From Acetobacteraceae bacterium (lineage in GTDB: Bacteria; Pseudomonadota; Alphaproteobacteria; Acetobacterales; Acetobacteraceae), in assembly GCA_003164135.1 (NCBI GenBank), contig PLSD01000102.1, forward strand, positions 62,001 to 126,000: a DNA stretch of 64,000 nt, written 5' to 3'. Below the pieces are notes generated by a model. It had not been told where the DNA came from and made no database searches. It was given only the letters and a program-made list of their open reading frames with translations. Of the stretch, positions 29,777 through 38,488 are shown piece by piece. A program made the position numbers and the translations under genes. Every line of letters starts with the position of its first letter. Positions within the stretch are counted from its first letter, which is position 1.

Positions 29777-31261
29777 TTACTCATGCACGGTATCAAGGTC
29801 AGCAAACCGCGTGAACTCGCCCTCGAAAAACAGATCAATCTTGCCGGTCGGACCATGCCGCTGCTTCGCCAAAATCAGCTCTGCCTTCTGGTATACGGTC
29901 TGCATATCCGCCTTCCACTTCTCCATCGCCTCCTGATACTTGTCCTCACGGTCAAAGGCGACGATCTTCGGCTCCTTCTGCTGCAGATAATACTCATCGC
30001 GGTAAATGAACATCACCATATCCGCATCCTGCTCAATGGAGCCGGATTCACGCAAATCCGAGAGCTGCGGCCGCTTGTCATCCCGGCTTTCCACCGCGCG
30101 CGAGAGCTGGGAGAGTGCGATCACCGGCACCGCCAGCTCTTTCGCAATCGCCTTCAGCCCCTGCGTGATCTGCGAAATCTCCAGCACCCGGCTCTCCGGC
30201 CTGGTCCCGGCAGCGGGGCGCATCAGCTGCAAATAGTCGACAATCACCAGCCCCAACCCCTGCGTACGCTGCAACCGCCGGCAGCGCGTGCGCAACGCCG
30301 AGAGCGTAATCGCCGGGGTATCGTCAATAACCAGCGGAATATCCGAAATCTCCCGGCTGACCTTCACGAAGGTATCAAAGTCGCGCGACGAGATTTCACC
30401 ACGCCGGATCTTATCCGCCGAAACCCGCGATTCTTCGGCGAGCAGACGCGTCGCCAGCTGGTCCGCGCTCATTTCCAGCGAGAATATCGCCACGCATTTC
30501 TTCGCCAGCGCATTGGGATTATCAATCCGCGCATTCGCCAGGAGCGCCTTCGCCGCGCCAAAGGCAATTTTCGTCACCAGCGCGGTCTTACCCATGCCGG
30601 GCCGCCCGGCCAAAATGATCAAATCCGACGGATGCATCCCACCCGTCCGCTTATTCAAATCCCGCAACCCCGTATCCAGCCCGGAAACCGACCCCTGATT
30701 CTGGAACGCCTTCGAGGCAACCTCGATCGCCGCCGTCAGCGCCTCCTTAAAGGTCATCCCCTTGCCTTCGGATCCCCCCTGCGTCGCCAGATTGAACAGC
30801 GTCTGCTCCGCCGCCTCAATCTGCATCGCGCCGTCCAGCTCCGGCTCGGCGCCAAACGCCCGGTTCACCACCACCTCGCCAATGTCGATCAACTGCCGGC
30901 GCAGCCAGGAATCGCGGATCAGCCGCCCATAGTCCCCGGCATTAATAATGCCCACCATGGCCGAGAGCAGCTGCGCCAGATACGCGGTGCCCCCCACCTC
31001 ATCCAGCACGCCGCTATGCTCAAACTCGCCGCGCAGCGTCACCGGGTCGGCAATCTGCCCCGCCTCGCACCGCCGCGCGATCGCCTGGAAAATCCGCCCA
31101 TGCACCGGGTCCGCGAAGTGCTCGTGGGTTAAAAACTCCGAAACCCGCTCATAGGCTTTATTATTAGCCAGCAGCGCGCCGAGCAGCGCCTGTTCAGCCT
31201 GGGTATTGCTGGGGGGCAGCCGCTGGGAGAGTCCCAACAGGGGAGGATCGATGGAATTCAT
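29777..31261 (-). CDS. dnaB: Replicative DNA helicase DnaB
   Basis: Hexameric 5'-3' helicase of the replication fork. The 494 residues show the N-terminal DnaB domain (NTQAEQALLGALLANNKAYE onward), a linker, and the RecA-like C-terminal domain. The latter has Walker A LAGRPGMGKTALVTK, FSLEMSADQLATRLL, LVIVDYLQLM (Walker B), ISQITQGLKAIAKEL and SQLSRAVESRDDKRP. No intein is present. It is divergent from the Pat-like gene. The 89-base gap contains two near-matches to DnaA boxes, AGTGGATAG at 31297 and TGTGGATGA at 31309. Confidence 0.97.
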   Translation of the reverse strand: MNSIDPPLLGLSQRLPPSNTQAEQALLGALLANNKAYERVSEFLTHEHFADPVHGRIFQAIARRCEAGQIADPVTLRGEFEHSGVLDEVGGTAYLAQLLSAMVGIINAGDYGRLIRDSWLRRQLIDIGEVVVNRAFGAEPELDGAMQIEAAEQTLFNLATQGGSEGKGMTFKEALTAAIEVASKAFQNQGSVSGLDTGLRDLNKRTGGMHPSDLIILAGRPGMGKTALVTKIAFGAAKALLANARIDNPNALAKKCVAIFSLEMSADQLATRLLAEESRVSADKIRRGEISSRDFDTFVKVSREISDIPLVIDDTPAITLSALRTRCRRLQRTQGLGLVIVDYLQLMRPAAGTRPESRVLEISQITQGLKAIAKELAVPVIALSQLSRAVESRDDKRPQLSDLRESGSIEQDADMVMFIYRDEYYLQQKEPKIVAFDREDKYQEAMEKWKADMQTVYQKAELILAKQRHGPTGKIDLFFEGEFTRFADLDTVHE

Positions 31262-31350
31262 GATCTACATCATAGCCTGAACCGCGGAGTCGCGGCAGTG
31301 GATAGTCCTGTGGATGACCGTGTATAAGACGCAACTCAGGGAGCACACTG

Positions 31351-33903
31351 ATGGCCATTGCAGCAATCCGCCGTTTCGACCCAGCCCGCCTCTTCCACCC
31401 TGAATCCGTCAGCCTCAGCGGCACTTCCACCCCCCTTGGCCAGCAAATCCTGGCCAATTTGCGCACCGCCCCCTTCACCGGCACCATCGCCACCGAGGCC
31501 GATAAACTGCAAAACGCCGACCTCGCTTTGGTCGCCGATAACGCCGCCGATGTCCCCGCCGCCCTCGCCCGCCATGCCGCAGCCGGCGCGCGCGGCGCCA
31601 TCGTGCTCTCGCAAACCCCCGGCCTCGCCGCCATGGCCCAGGCCGCCGGCATCCGCGTGCTCGGCCCGCACTCCTTCGGCCTCGTCGTCCCCGGCCTCGG
31701 CCTCAACGCTTCCCCCTTCGCCCTCATGCCTCCCCGCGGCCGCGTCGCCTTCGTCGGCCAATCCTCATCCATCGCCCGCACGGTCATTGACTGGGCAGTC
31801 CCCAACGCCGTCGGCTTCAGCCATTTCGTCGGCATCGGCGGCAATTCGGACATCGGCTTCGGCCTGGTGCTGGACCACATCTCCCGCGACCCCGCCACCA
31901 CGGCCATCATGATGGAGGTCGACCGCCTGCGCGACCCGGCCCAATTCTTCTCCGCCGCCCGCACCGCCGCCCGCCTGCGCCCCGTCGTCGCCATCGCCCC
32001 CGGCGTGCGCCAGTTCGGCGGTCCCCCCGGCTCTCAGGGCAACTTCCCCGCCGCCCTGGAAGCCGCCCTTTCGCGCGCCGGCGTCCTGCTCACCTATTCA
32101 GTGGCCGAGTTCATCGCCGCGGCCGAAACCCTCACCCGCGTCAAACCCGCGCGCGGCGAGGCCCTGGCCATCGTCACCAACTCCGTCGCCATGGGCCGCC
32201 TGGCCGCCGACGCCGCCATTGGCTCCGGGCTAAGCCTCGCCGAGCTCACCCCGCAAACCGCGCAGGCCCTCGCCCTCACCCTCGGCCGCATCCCGCCGCC
32301 GGGGCCGATTTTCTCCGGAAAAACTCCAATGCGCCTGGCCGAAATCGCCGCCACCCTCTCCACCGCGCCGGAAGTCGGCGGCATCCTCGTCGTCCACGCC
32401 CCCACCGGCGGTGATGACAACACCGCCATCGAGGCCCTGCTCGCCTGCGCCAAAACCATCAAAATCCCCCTGCTCATCGCCGCCATGGGCGAGGCGCACG
32501 GGCTGGAACACCGCCACCGCCTCAGCCAAGCCCGCCTCGCCTGCTTCGACGGCCCCGAAGCCGCCATCGCCGGGTTCAAACATCTGCTGCGCAACCGCCG
32601 CAACCGTGCCGCCGCGCGCGAACTCCCCGACTCCACCGTGCTGAAAATCGCCCCCGACAAAGCCGCCGTCTCCATGCGCATCCGCGCCGCGCAGGCAGCC
32701 GGGCATGAGACCCTGGTGCAGGACGAAGCTTTGGCCATCGTCGCCGCCTACAACGTCCCCGCCATCGCCAGCCGCCACGCCATGACGCCTGACGAGGCAG
32801 CCGAAGCCAGCGCCCAACTCGGCTACCCCTCGGTCGTAAAGCTCTCCCACCCGGACATCCCCACCAACCACCTCGCCGGCTCCGTCATCCTGGACATCCC
32901 CGACAAAACCGCCGTGCACGACGCCGCCCGCGCCATCCTGCTCCGCCTCGCGCAACAGGGTTTTGATGCCACCCAGGCTGGTTTCGTCGTGCAGAACCAA
33001 GCCCCGCGCGGCACCCAACTGCGCATCCGCGTCAGTGACCACCCGGTCCTCGGCCCCGTCATCGGCTTCGGCGCCGGCGGCGGCGACCCGGACGATTTCA
33101 CCGGCCTCGCCGCTGACCTCCCCCCCCTCAACCTCACTCTGGCGCACGCCCTCATCCACCGCGCCGCCGTCGCCCCCGCTCTGGCCGCCCACCGCGGCGC
33201 CCCGGCGGCTGACGAAGCAGCCATCGCCGCCATGCTGGTCCGCGTCAGCCAGCTCATCATCGACACTCCCGAAATCCAACTCCTCGACCTCGACCCCATT
33301 TTCGCGCACGAGCAAGGCGCCATCGCCGCCAGTGCGCGCATCCTGCTCCGCCCGCCCGGCAGCCCCCGTCCGCCGCTGCTCATCTCCCCCTACCCGAGCG
33401 AACTGACCACCAGCTATACCGCCAAAGGCCATACCTTCATCCTCCGCCCCATCCGCCTGGAGGACGCCGACGCCCACACCGCCATGCTCTCCCGCTTCTC
33501 CGCCGAGGACATGCGCTTCCGCTTCTTCTCCGCCGTGCGCACCCTACCCATCGAGCAGGTCACCCGCATGGCGGACGTCGACTACAAACGTGAAATGGCC
33601 TTCATCGCCGTCCGCGAGGCCACGGGTGAGACAGTCGGCGTCTCCCGCCTCGTCTGCAACGACACCGACGCCCGCACCGCCGAATTCGCCGTCGTGGTGG
33701 AACCCGCCGCCAAAGGCCTCGGCCTCGCAACCGCCCTGATGAACGCCATCATCGCCTGGGGCCGCTCACGCGGCGTCGCCGAAATCAACGGCCAAATCCT
33801 GGCCGACAACGCCCCCATGCTCGCCTTCATCAAACGCCTCGGCTTCTCCATCGAGCACGTCCCCGGCGAAAGCGACATCGTGGAGGCGAAGCTGGTGGTC
33901 TAG
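31351..33903 (+). CDS. Pat/PatZ-like fusion of NDP-forming acyl-CoA synthetase fold and GNAT acetyltransferase
   Basis: 850 residues. The first two thirds have the ADP-forming acyl-CoA synthetase architecture: a CoA-binding Rossmann part (SVSLSGTSTPLGQQILANL, FVGQSSSIA, FSHFVGIGGNSDIGF), then an ATP-grasp-like part from about 460 (ALAIVAAYNVPA, QLGYPSVVKLSHPD, FVVQNQAPRG). The last ~150 residues are a GNAT domain (FILRPIRLEDADAHTAMLSR, EPAAKGLGLATALMN, NAPMLAFIKRLGF). The phospho-histidine loop of true synthetases (SSHTG) is replaced by PPGSQG, as in PatZ lysine acetyltransferases, so this is probably a regulatory protein acetyltransferase, for instance of acetyl-CoA synthetase. The substrate is inferred from the family. 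It stands alone, divergent from dnaB. Confidence 0.85.
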   Translation: MAIAAIRRFDPARLFHPESVSLSGTSTPLGQQILANLRTAPFTGTIATEADKLQNADLALVADNAADVPAALARHAAAGARGAIVLSQTPGLAAMAQAAGIRVLGPHSFGLVVPGLGLNASPFALMPPRGRVAFVGQSSSIARTVIDWAVPNAVGFSHFVGIGGNSDIGFGLVLDHISRDPATTAIMMEVDRLRDPAQFFSAARTAARLRPVVAIAPGVRQFGGPPGSQGNFPAALEAALSRAGVLLTYSVAEFIAAAETLTRVKPARGEALAIVTNSVAMGRLAADAAIGSGLSLAELTPQTAQALALTLGRIPPPGPIFSGKTPMRLAEIAATLSTAPEVGGILVVHAPTGGDDNTAIEALLACAKTIKIPLLIAAMGEAHGLEHRHRLSQARLACFDGPEAAIAGFKHLLRNRRNRAAARELPDSTVLKIAPDKAAVSMRIRAAQAAGHETLVQDEALAIVAAYNVPAIASRHAMTPDEAAEASAQLGYPSVVKLSHPDIPTNHLAGSVILDIPDKTAVHDAARAILLRLAQQGFDATQAGFVVQNQAPRGTQLRIRVSDHPVLGPVIGFGAGGGDPDDFTGLAADLPPLNLTLAHALIHRAAVAPALAAHRGAPAADEAAIAAMLVRVSQLIIDTPEIQLLDLDPIFAHEQGAIAASARILLRPPGSPRPPLLISPYPSELTTSYTAKGHTFILRPIRLEDADAHTAMLSRFSAEDMRFRFFSAVRTLPIEQVTRMADVDYKREMAFIAVREATGETVGVSRLVCNDTDARTAEFAVVVEPAAKGLGLATALMNAIIAWGRSRGVAEINGQILADNAPMLAFIKRLGFSIEHVPGESDIVEAKLVV

Positions 33904-33934
33904 CAGGGCTTTGATCCGCCCCGTACAAAGGCGC

Positions 33935-34354
33935 CTACGGCAGCCGCCGGTGCAACACCAGAAACTCACGCACGGTCAGAATTTTTGTTCCCTCAAACAG
34001 CCGGAGCGCCAGCAGATCCCCCTTGTCGCCGGTAATGAGAAAATCTCCCGCCCCGGCGGCAGCCATCGCCAGCAGATAATTGTCATACGGGTCCGGCGAG
34101 ACCGTCACGGCGGGCAAGTCGTGCAACATCACCGCCAGATCACGGATTTCGTTAATCAACCGGCCCGCCAGCGCCGGAGCCAGCCGCTCGCGAATTTTCG
34201 GATAACGGGTCACGCGCATCAGCTCGTCGATCTGCTCGGCCGAAGTCAGCAGGTCAAACCAGCCTTCGCGCCACAACACAATGAGATGCGCCGGCAACGA
34301 CGTCCCGGCCAGCAGCGCACTTACAAGAACATTGGTATCGACAACCAGCCGCAT
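33935..34354 (-). CDS. PIN-domain toxin (VapC-like)
   Basis: 139 residues of the PIN family, ribonuclease toxins of type II toxin-antitoxin systems. Acidic metal-binding residues are visible in LVVDTNVLVSALL (first Asp), the EQIDELMRV glutamate, and the PDPYDNYLLAMA and LITGDKGDLLAL aspartates. The gene begins three bases after the stop of the upstream RHH-like gene, the usual antitoxin-toxin order. It is most like the group annotated as 'toxin component, PIN family'. Its RNA target is unknown. It converges on the Pat-like gene with 31 bases between stops. Confidence 0.85.
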   Translation of the reverse strand: MRLVVDTNVLVSALLAGTSLPAHLIVLWREGWFDLLTSAEQIDELMRVTRYPKIRERLAPALAGRLINEIRDLAVMLHDLPAVTVSPDPYDNYLLAMAAAGAGDFLITGDKGDLLALRLFEGTKILTVREFLVLHRRLP

Positions 34355-34357
34355 GCG

Positions 34358-34621
34358 CTAACCGGCTTTCGTCGCGTCCACCCGCCGCGCGGCGCTAACC
34401 GCCTCGCCGATCAACTCCTCCAGCGCCTCGGGCGGCAGATCGGCGAATTTGCCGCGCGCCTCGGCCATGGTCTGGTCGAGCACGCGCCATTTCACCGCAT
34501 CCTCGATGAATTTCGACAAATCGCCCTTCTTCACCCCGCGCCGCGCGAGAAAGCTGCGCACGGCAATATCCGTCTCCCTGGAAACCGACACTGTCCAGCG
34601 CGTGGTCGTATCGTTTGGCAT
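34358..34621 (-). CDS. Putative antitoxin (ribbon-helix-helix type)
   Basis: 87 residues just upstream of the PIN toxin. The beginning (TTTRWTVSVSRETDIAVRSF followed by LARRGVKKGDLSKFIEDAVK) has the strand-helix-helix pattern of ribbon-helix-helix DNA-binding antitoxins. The remainder (about 50-87) is an acidic/helical tail suited to binding the toxin. ATG 34621 is preceded by AGGAGGGG five bases away. The frame is open to 34648 but without a better start. Such antitoxins normally repress their own promoter, which would lie in the roughly 260-base gap to rpsF. Confidence 0.75.
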   Translation of the reverse strand: MPNDTTTRWTVSVSRETDIAVRSFLARRGVKKGDLSKFIEDAVKWRVLDQTMAEARGKFADLPPEALEELIGEAVSAARRVDATKAG

Positions 34622-34709
34622 CACCCCTCCTGATAGGCTGATAAACACCTATCCACATAACATGCTACCACCCCCAACCGCAACCAATCCCCCAGGGCCA
34701 AAAGTTTTT

Positions 34710-34733
34710 TGGTGCTTTTTTCCAAAAAAACAC
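34710..34733. repeat. Inverted repeat in the antitoxin-rpsF gap
   Basis: GGTGCTTTTTTCC followed by AAAAAAACACC forms a hairpin with 4 GC-rich and about 6 A-T pairs around a CC loop. It lies between the minus-strand antitoxin promoter region and the plus-strand ribosomal operon. It lacks a terminator T-run on the plus strand. It could be an operator for the antitoxin or a chance A/T-rich stem. The rest of this 266-base gap contains no gene; the rpsF promoter must be in its right part. Confidence 0.3.
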
Positions 34734-34887
34734 CGCTTTCCCTCACCTCACCTTGCTTTCCCGCCCCCACCATGCCAAACGCTGCCCTCCCCTGCTGGGC
34801 GTGAGGCATCACGTCTGGCTATGCTCGCCCGCTTATGGGTTGGTCCAGACCAGGCCGGAGCTGATATCCAAAGGGGCGGAGTAGAAA

Positions 34888-35364
34888 ATGCCGTTATATG
34901 AAACCGTGGTAATTGCACGGAGCGAAATCACGCAGGCACAGGCCGAGGCCGTCGCCGATGCCGTGATCACCCAGCTCGAAGCCGATGGCGGCGCCGTTAA
35001 AAAGCGCGAATATTGGGGCCTCCGCGCCCTCGCTTATCGCATCAAAAAGAACCGCAAGGGCCATTACATGCTCCTCGGTCTTGACGCACCTTCCCCCGCC
35101 GTTAAGGAGCTGGAGCGCCAGCTGAGCCTCAACGAGGACGTGCTGCGCTTCATGACCGTGCGCATCGAAGAAATCACCGAGGAACCCTCGGTCATCCTGT
35201 CGCGCAAGTCCGACGACCGTGAACGCGGCTTCCGTGGGCCCAAGCCCGCCGGCCGTTTCGAGACCGGCCGCAAGCGCGGCTTCGATGAAGGCCGTGAGGA
35301 ATTCCGCGCGCGTGACGAATTCCGCGCCGACCGTGACGACTACGGCATTGAGGAGGAAATCTAA
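34888..35364 (+). CDS. rpsF: 30S ribosomal protein bS6
   Basis: Component of the small subunit platform, partner of S18. The 158 residues start with [20 protein letters not shown], continue with [19 protein letters not shown] and end the folded part at [16 protein letters not shown]. Beyond residue ~108 there is a charged, Arg/Gly/Asp-rich tail ([19 protein letters not shown] and onward), making it longer than the usual 95-135. The ribosome-binding site AAGGGGCGGAG lies about 10 bases upstream. The TAA stop shares its last base with the ATG of rpsR. A small hairpin (TGGTC-CA-GACCA, about 34842-34853) in the leader is a possible site for S6:S18 autoregulation. Confidence 0.97.
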   Translation: MPLYETVVIARSEITQAQAEAVADAVITQLEADGGAVKKREYWGLRALAYRIKKNRKGHYMLLGLDAPSPAVKELERQLSLNEDVLRFMTVRIEEITEEPSVILSRKSDDRERGFRGPKPAGRFETGRKRGFDEGREEFRARDEFRADRDDYGIEEEI

Positions 35365-35639
35365 TGTCCGAAGCAGCAACCCCCGATGCCGGCCTGCGCC
35401 GCCCCTCCGTTGGAGCCCGCAAGCCCTTCTTCCGCCGGAAGAAATCCTGCCCGTTCTCCGGTGCAGGCGCCCCGATCATCGACTACAAGGACGTGCGCCT
35501 GCTGTCGCGCTTCCTCTCCGAGCGCGGCAAAATCGTGCCGTCGCGCATCACCGCGGTGTCCGGCAAAAAGCAGCGTGAACTGGCCAAAGCCATCAAGCGC
35601 GCTCGCTTCCTCGCCCTTCTCCCCTATGTTCTGAGCTAA
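35364..35639 (+). CDS. rpsR: 30S ribosomal protein bS18
   Basis: Small-subunit protein that pairs with S6. The 91 residues contain the conserved [40 protein letters not shown], and [20 protein letters not shown] ending in LALLPYV. The cysteine in KSCPF is a single zinc-ribbon remnant as in most bacterial S18. The start overlaps the rpsF stop by one base (TAATG), and AGGAGG lies just upstream inside rpsF, so the two are tightly coupled. rplI follows after 14 bases. Confidence 0.97.
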   Translation: MSEAATPDAGLRRPSVGARKPFFRRKKSCPFSGAGAPIIDYKDVRLLSRFLSERGKIVPSRITAVSGKKQRELAKAIKRARFLALLPYVLS

Positions 35640-35653
35640 GAGGAGCAAGAAAC

Positions 35654-36208
35654 ATGGCACAAGTAGAACTGATCCTGCTCCAGCGCGTCGAGAAACTCGG
35701 CCAGATGGGCGAAATCGTCAAAGTCAAACCCGGCTATGCGCGCAACTTCCTGCTGCCGCAGTCCAAAGCCGTCCGTGCGACCAAAGCCAACCGCGAGCGC
35801 TTCGAACGTGAGCGCGTGCAGCTTGAAGCGCAGAACATCAAGCGCCGCGACGAGGCCGAGCGTGTGGCCGAGCGCGTGCATGGCCTGAGCATCACCCTGA
35901 TCCGTCAGGCATCCGATGCCGGCGCCCTCTACGGCTCCGTCTCCAGCCGCGACCTTTCCGACGCCTGCACCGCTGCCGGTCTCGGCATCGAGCGCGCCCA
36001 GGTCCTCCTGGTCCACCCGATCAAGGCGCTTGGCGTTTCCTCCGTGCGGGTCGCCCTGCACCCGGAAGTCGTCATCGACGTCAAGGTAAACGTGGCCCGC
36101 TCGGTTGAAGAAGCCGAGAAGCAAGCCCGTGGTGAAGCCGTCGCCGCCGAGCCGGACGAAAAGCCGGAACTCGGCCCGCTGTTCGGCGAGGAAGAGACCG
36201 CCGCGTAA
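35654..36208 (+). CDS. rplI: 50S ribosomal protein bL9
   Basis: Large-subunit protein that binds 23S rRNA near the L1 region. The 184 residues show the classical N-terminal signature [20 protein letters not shown], the long central helix, and the C-terminal domain ([13 protein letters not shown], then [18 protein letters not shown]). A charged tail extends past residue 150. AAGAGGAGCAAG upstream provides the ribosome-binding site. It closes the rpsF-rpsR-rplI operon and is followed 20 bases later by a strong intrinsic terminator. Confidence 0.97.
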   Translation: MAQVELILLQRVEKLGQMGEIVKVKPGYARNFLLPQSKAVRATKANRERFERERVQLEAQNIKRRDEAERVAERVHGLSITLIRQASDAGALYGSVSSRDLSDACTAAGLGIERAQVLLVHPIKALGVSSVRVALHPEVVIDVKVNVARSVEEAEKQARGEAVAAEPDEKPELGPLFGEEETAA

Positions 36209-36228
36209 GCCTCACCGCTTACAAAGCC

Positions 36229-36267
36229 AAAAAAACGGCTCCCGTGGCAACACGGGGGCCGTTTTTT
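36229..36267 (+). terminator. Rho-independent terminator of rpsF-rpsR-rplI
   Basis: AAAAAACGGCTCCCGTG, a GCAA tetraloop, then CACGGGGGCCGTTTTTT form a GC-rich stem of about 12 pairs flanked by an A-run and a T-run. The sequence would also terminate transcription from the opposite strand. It separates the ribosomal operon from cfa. Confidence 0.92.
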
Positions 36268-36304
36268 GTGCCCGCCGTCCAGCCCGCTGATTTCTTTTGC
36301 AAAA

Positions 36305-36318
36305 TTGACCCGGATCAA
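36305..36318. promoter_or_regulatory. FNR/FixK-like box upstream of cfa
   Basis: TTGACCCGGATCAA matches the FNR-type dyad TTGAT-N4-ATCAA with one substitution. A plausible extended -10 (TGCTACAT, hexamer at 36340-36345) would place transcription start near 36352, with the dyad centred about 40-41 bases upstream. That is the classical activating position for an FNR/CRP-family regulator. The GTG start of cfa is at 36399. Which regulator binds is unknown. Confidence 0.55.
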
Positions 36319-36398
36319 GGTATAAACTTCCAATCCTGCTACATCTTTTTTTCTGCATCTTGCTTCCTGGCTAACCGTTAACTGCAACGGAGAAGGAC

Positions 36399-37640
36399 GT
36401 GACCTGGCTGTTCAAAAAGCTGTTGGATCGTTTTCTTACCGGCTCCATTCGCGAGGGCCGGTTCAGGGTTATCTGGCCCGACGGGTCGGAGTCCCTCTAC
36501 GGCGACGGAACAAATCCCGCCGCTGGCATCAAAATCCTTGATGCAGCCACCTTGCGCCGTCTGGTCCTCAACCCCGGCCTCGCCCTCGGTGAAGGCTATA
36601 TGGATGGCGGCGTCATCCCTCTGGACAGCTCCATCCACGACGTCCTGATTATCTTGCTGGGCAACATCGGCCGCCACCCGATGCCAACACTCGAATGGAA
36701 CGAGCGCCTAGGCTTGCTGTTGCGCCCGATCTTACAAGCCAACAACGCCGTCCGCTCCAAAAACAACGTGGCGCACCACTACGACCTCAACGGCCAGCTC
36801 TATTCGCTGTTCCTGGACCGCGACCGGCAATATTCCTGCGCCTATTTCCCCCGCGGCGATGAGAGCCTGGAGGAAGCCCAAACCGCCAAAAAACGCCACA
36901 TCGCCGCCAAACTCCTGCTCAACCGCCCGGACCTCACGGTGCTGGACATTGGCTGCGGCTGGGGCGGCTTGGCCCTCTCCCTGGCGCGCGACTTCGGCGC
37001 CCGCGTCACCGGCATCACCCTGTCGGAGGAACAACTCACCGAGGCCCGCGCCCGCGCCGCCGCCGCCGGGCTCTCCGAACGCGTGAAATTCGAACTAATG
37101 GACTACCGCGCCATGGACCAGCAGTTCGACCGCATCGTCTCGGTCGGCATGTTCGAGCATGTCGGCGCGCCGAGTTTTCCCAGCTTCTTCGCCACCGTCA
37201 GCCACTGCCTGAAGCCTGACGGCGTCGCCCTGCTGCACTCCATCGGCCGGTTCGCGGGCCCCGGCGCCACCAACAAATGGATCGCCAAATACATCTTCCC
37301 CGGCGGCTACTCCCCCGCCCTATCGGAGGCGTTGGCCCCGCTGGAAAAATCCGGCCTGGTAACCACGGACATCGAAATCCTCCGCCTGCACTACGCGAAA
37401 ACCATCGCCCACTGGCGCCGCCGCTTCGCCGCCAACCGCACCGCCATCGCCGCCTTATACGACGAGCGCTTCTGCCGCATGTTCGAGTTCTACCTCTCCT
37501 GCTCGGAACTCAGCTTCATCCACTTCGATGGCATGAACTTCCAAATCCAGATGGCCCACGACCGCGCGGCCGTGCCCCTAACCCGCGACTACATGGTCGA
37601 GCAGGAGCGCCATCTCACCCAGGCCAGAGCGGCGGAATAA
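36399..37640 (+). CDS. cfa: Cyclopropane-fatty-acyl-phospholipid synthase
   Basis: Adds a methylene from S-adenosylmethionine across double bonds of membrane phospholipid acyl chains, a change linked to acid and stationary-phase tolerance. The 413 residues include the family-specific start of the catalytic part (VRSKNNVAHHYDLNGQLYSL, then YSCAYFPRGDESLEEAQ), the SAM motif VLDIGCGWGGLALSLA, TGITLSEEQLTEAR and DRIVSVGMFEHVG. The start is GTG at 36399, preceded by GGAGAAGG. An FNR-like box about 90 bases upstream suggests oxygen- or redox-linked control. Confidence 0.94.
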   Translation: MTWLFKKLLDRFLTGSIREGRFRVIWPDGSESLYGDGTNPAAGIKILDAATLRRLVLNPGLALGEGYMDGGVIPLDSSIHDVLIILLGNIGRHPMPTLEWNERLGLLLRPILQANNAVRSKNNVAHHYDLNGQLYSLFLDRDRQYSCAYFPRGDESLEEAQTAKKRHIAAKLLLNRPDLTVLDIGCGWGGLALSLARDFGARVTGITLSEEQLTEARARAAAAGLSERVKFELMDYRAMDQQFDRIVSVGMFEHVGAPSFPSFFATVSHCLKPDGVALLHSIGRFAGPGATNKWIAKYIFPGGYSPALSEALAPLEKSGLVTTDIEILRLHYAKTIAHWRRRFAANRTAIAALYDERFCRMFEFYLSCSELSFIHFDGMNFQIQMAHDRAAVPLTRDYMVEQERHLTQARAAE

Positions 37641-37686
37641 CCCGCCAGTTTGGACATGCGAGGGCAAACACGCTTAAGCTCCCCGC

Positions 37687-38478
37687 ATGCAACTCCCCTG
37701 GCAAAAACCAAAAATCCCCGTCCTGTCCCTGCGCGGCATCATCGCCGCCCGCCCCGGCGCCATCAACCTGGAGGCCTACACCGCCCCCATCGAACGCGCC
37801 TTCGCTCTGGCCAAAAAGAGCAAACACCTCATCCTGGCCATCGAAAGCCCCGGCGGCTCGGCGGTACAATCAGACCTCATCGGCCAGATCCTCATCCGCC
37901 GCGCCAAGGAAACCAACGTGGAAATCACCGCCATCATCGGTGACGTCGGCGCCTCCGGCGGCTACTGGCTCGCCTGCGCCGCCAATAAAATCTACGCCAA
38001 CCGCCTCTCCATCGTCGGCTCCATCGGCGTCATCACCGGCGGCTTCGGGCTGGACAAATTCATCGCCCGCCACGGCATCGAGCGCCGGCTCTTCACCGCC
38101 GGCGAAAACAAGGCCCGGCTGGAAATGTTCTCGCCCTTCCGCCCGCAAGACGGCGAATTCATCCACGGCCTGCTCGGCGAAGCCCACGAAATATTCAAAT
38201 CCTGGGTCCGCGAACGCCGCGGCACGCGCCTGACCAGCGACGAGACCAAAATCTTCGACGGCGGCTTCTGCTCCGGCGAACGCGCCGTCGCCCTCGGCCT
38301 CATCGACGGCCTCGCCGACCTCGACACCATCGTGAAGGAACTCGGCGGCAAAAAAGCCCGCCCCATCTGGCTCCGCCCAAAACCCCCGCGCGGCATCATG
38401 CGCTTCCTCACCCGCGGCGCCGTGGAATCCGCCCTCGACATCGCCGAAGAACGCCTCAACGCCCCGACGCTGCGTTAA
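37687..38478 (+). CDS. S49-family serine peptidase (SppA/SohB-like)
   Basis: 263 residues of the S49 family, signal-peptide peptidase A and SohB relatives that cut membrane-derived peptides. The fold signature LAIESPGGSAVQSDLIG and the serine nucleophile in IGDVGASGGYWLACAANKIY are seen, followed by LSIVGSIGVI. It is short and, unlike SppA, shows no clear N-terminal membrane anchor (it starts MQLPWQKPKIPVLSLRG), so it may be cytoplasmic or peripheral. It follows cfa after 46 bases and may share its transcript. SohB-type function is likely but not proven. Confidence 0.85.
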   Translation: MQLPWQKPKIPVLSLRGIIAARPGAINLEAYTAPIERAFALAKKSKHLILAIESPGGSAVQSDLIGQILIRRAKETNVEITAIIGDVGASGGYWLACAANKIYANRLSIVGSIGVITGGFGLDKFIARHGIERRLFTAGENKARLEMFSPFRPQDGEFIHGLLGEAHEIFKSWVRERRGTRLTSDETKIFDGGFCSGERAVALGLIDGLADLDTIVKELGGKKARPIWLRPKPPRGIMRFLTRGAVESALDIAEERLNAPTLR

Positions 38479-38488
38479 AAACCAGCTT

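Noticed and set aside
28883-31132. 749-codon frame antisense to alr and dnaB
   Set aside because: Arg/Gln/His-rich composition without motifs; dnaB and alr on the other strand are complete.
32230-33477. 415-codon Gly/Asp/Glu-rich frame antisense to the Pat-like gene
   Set aside because: Resembles a repeat-rich secreted protein but is the mirror of an Ala-rich gene.
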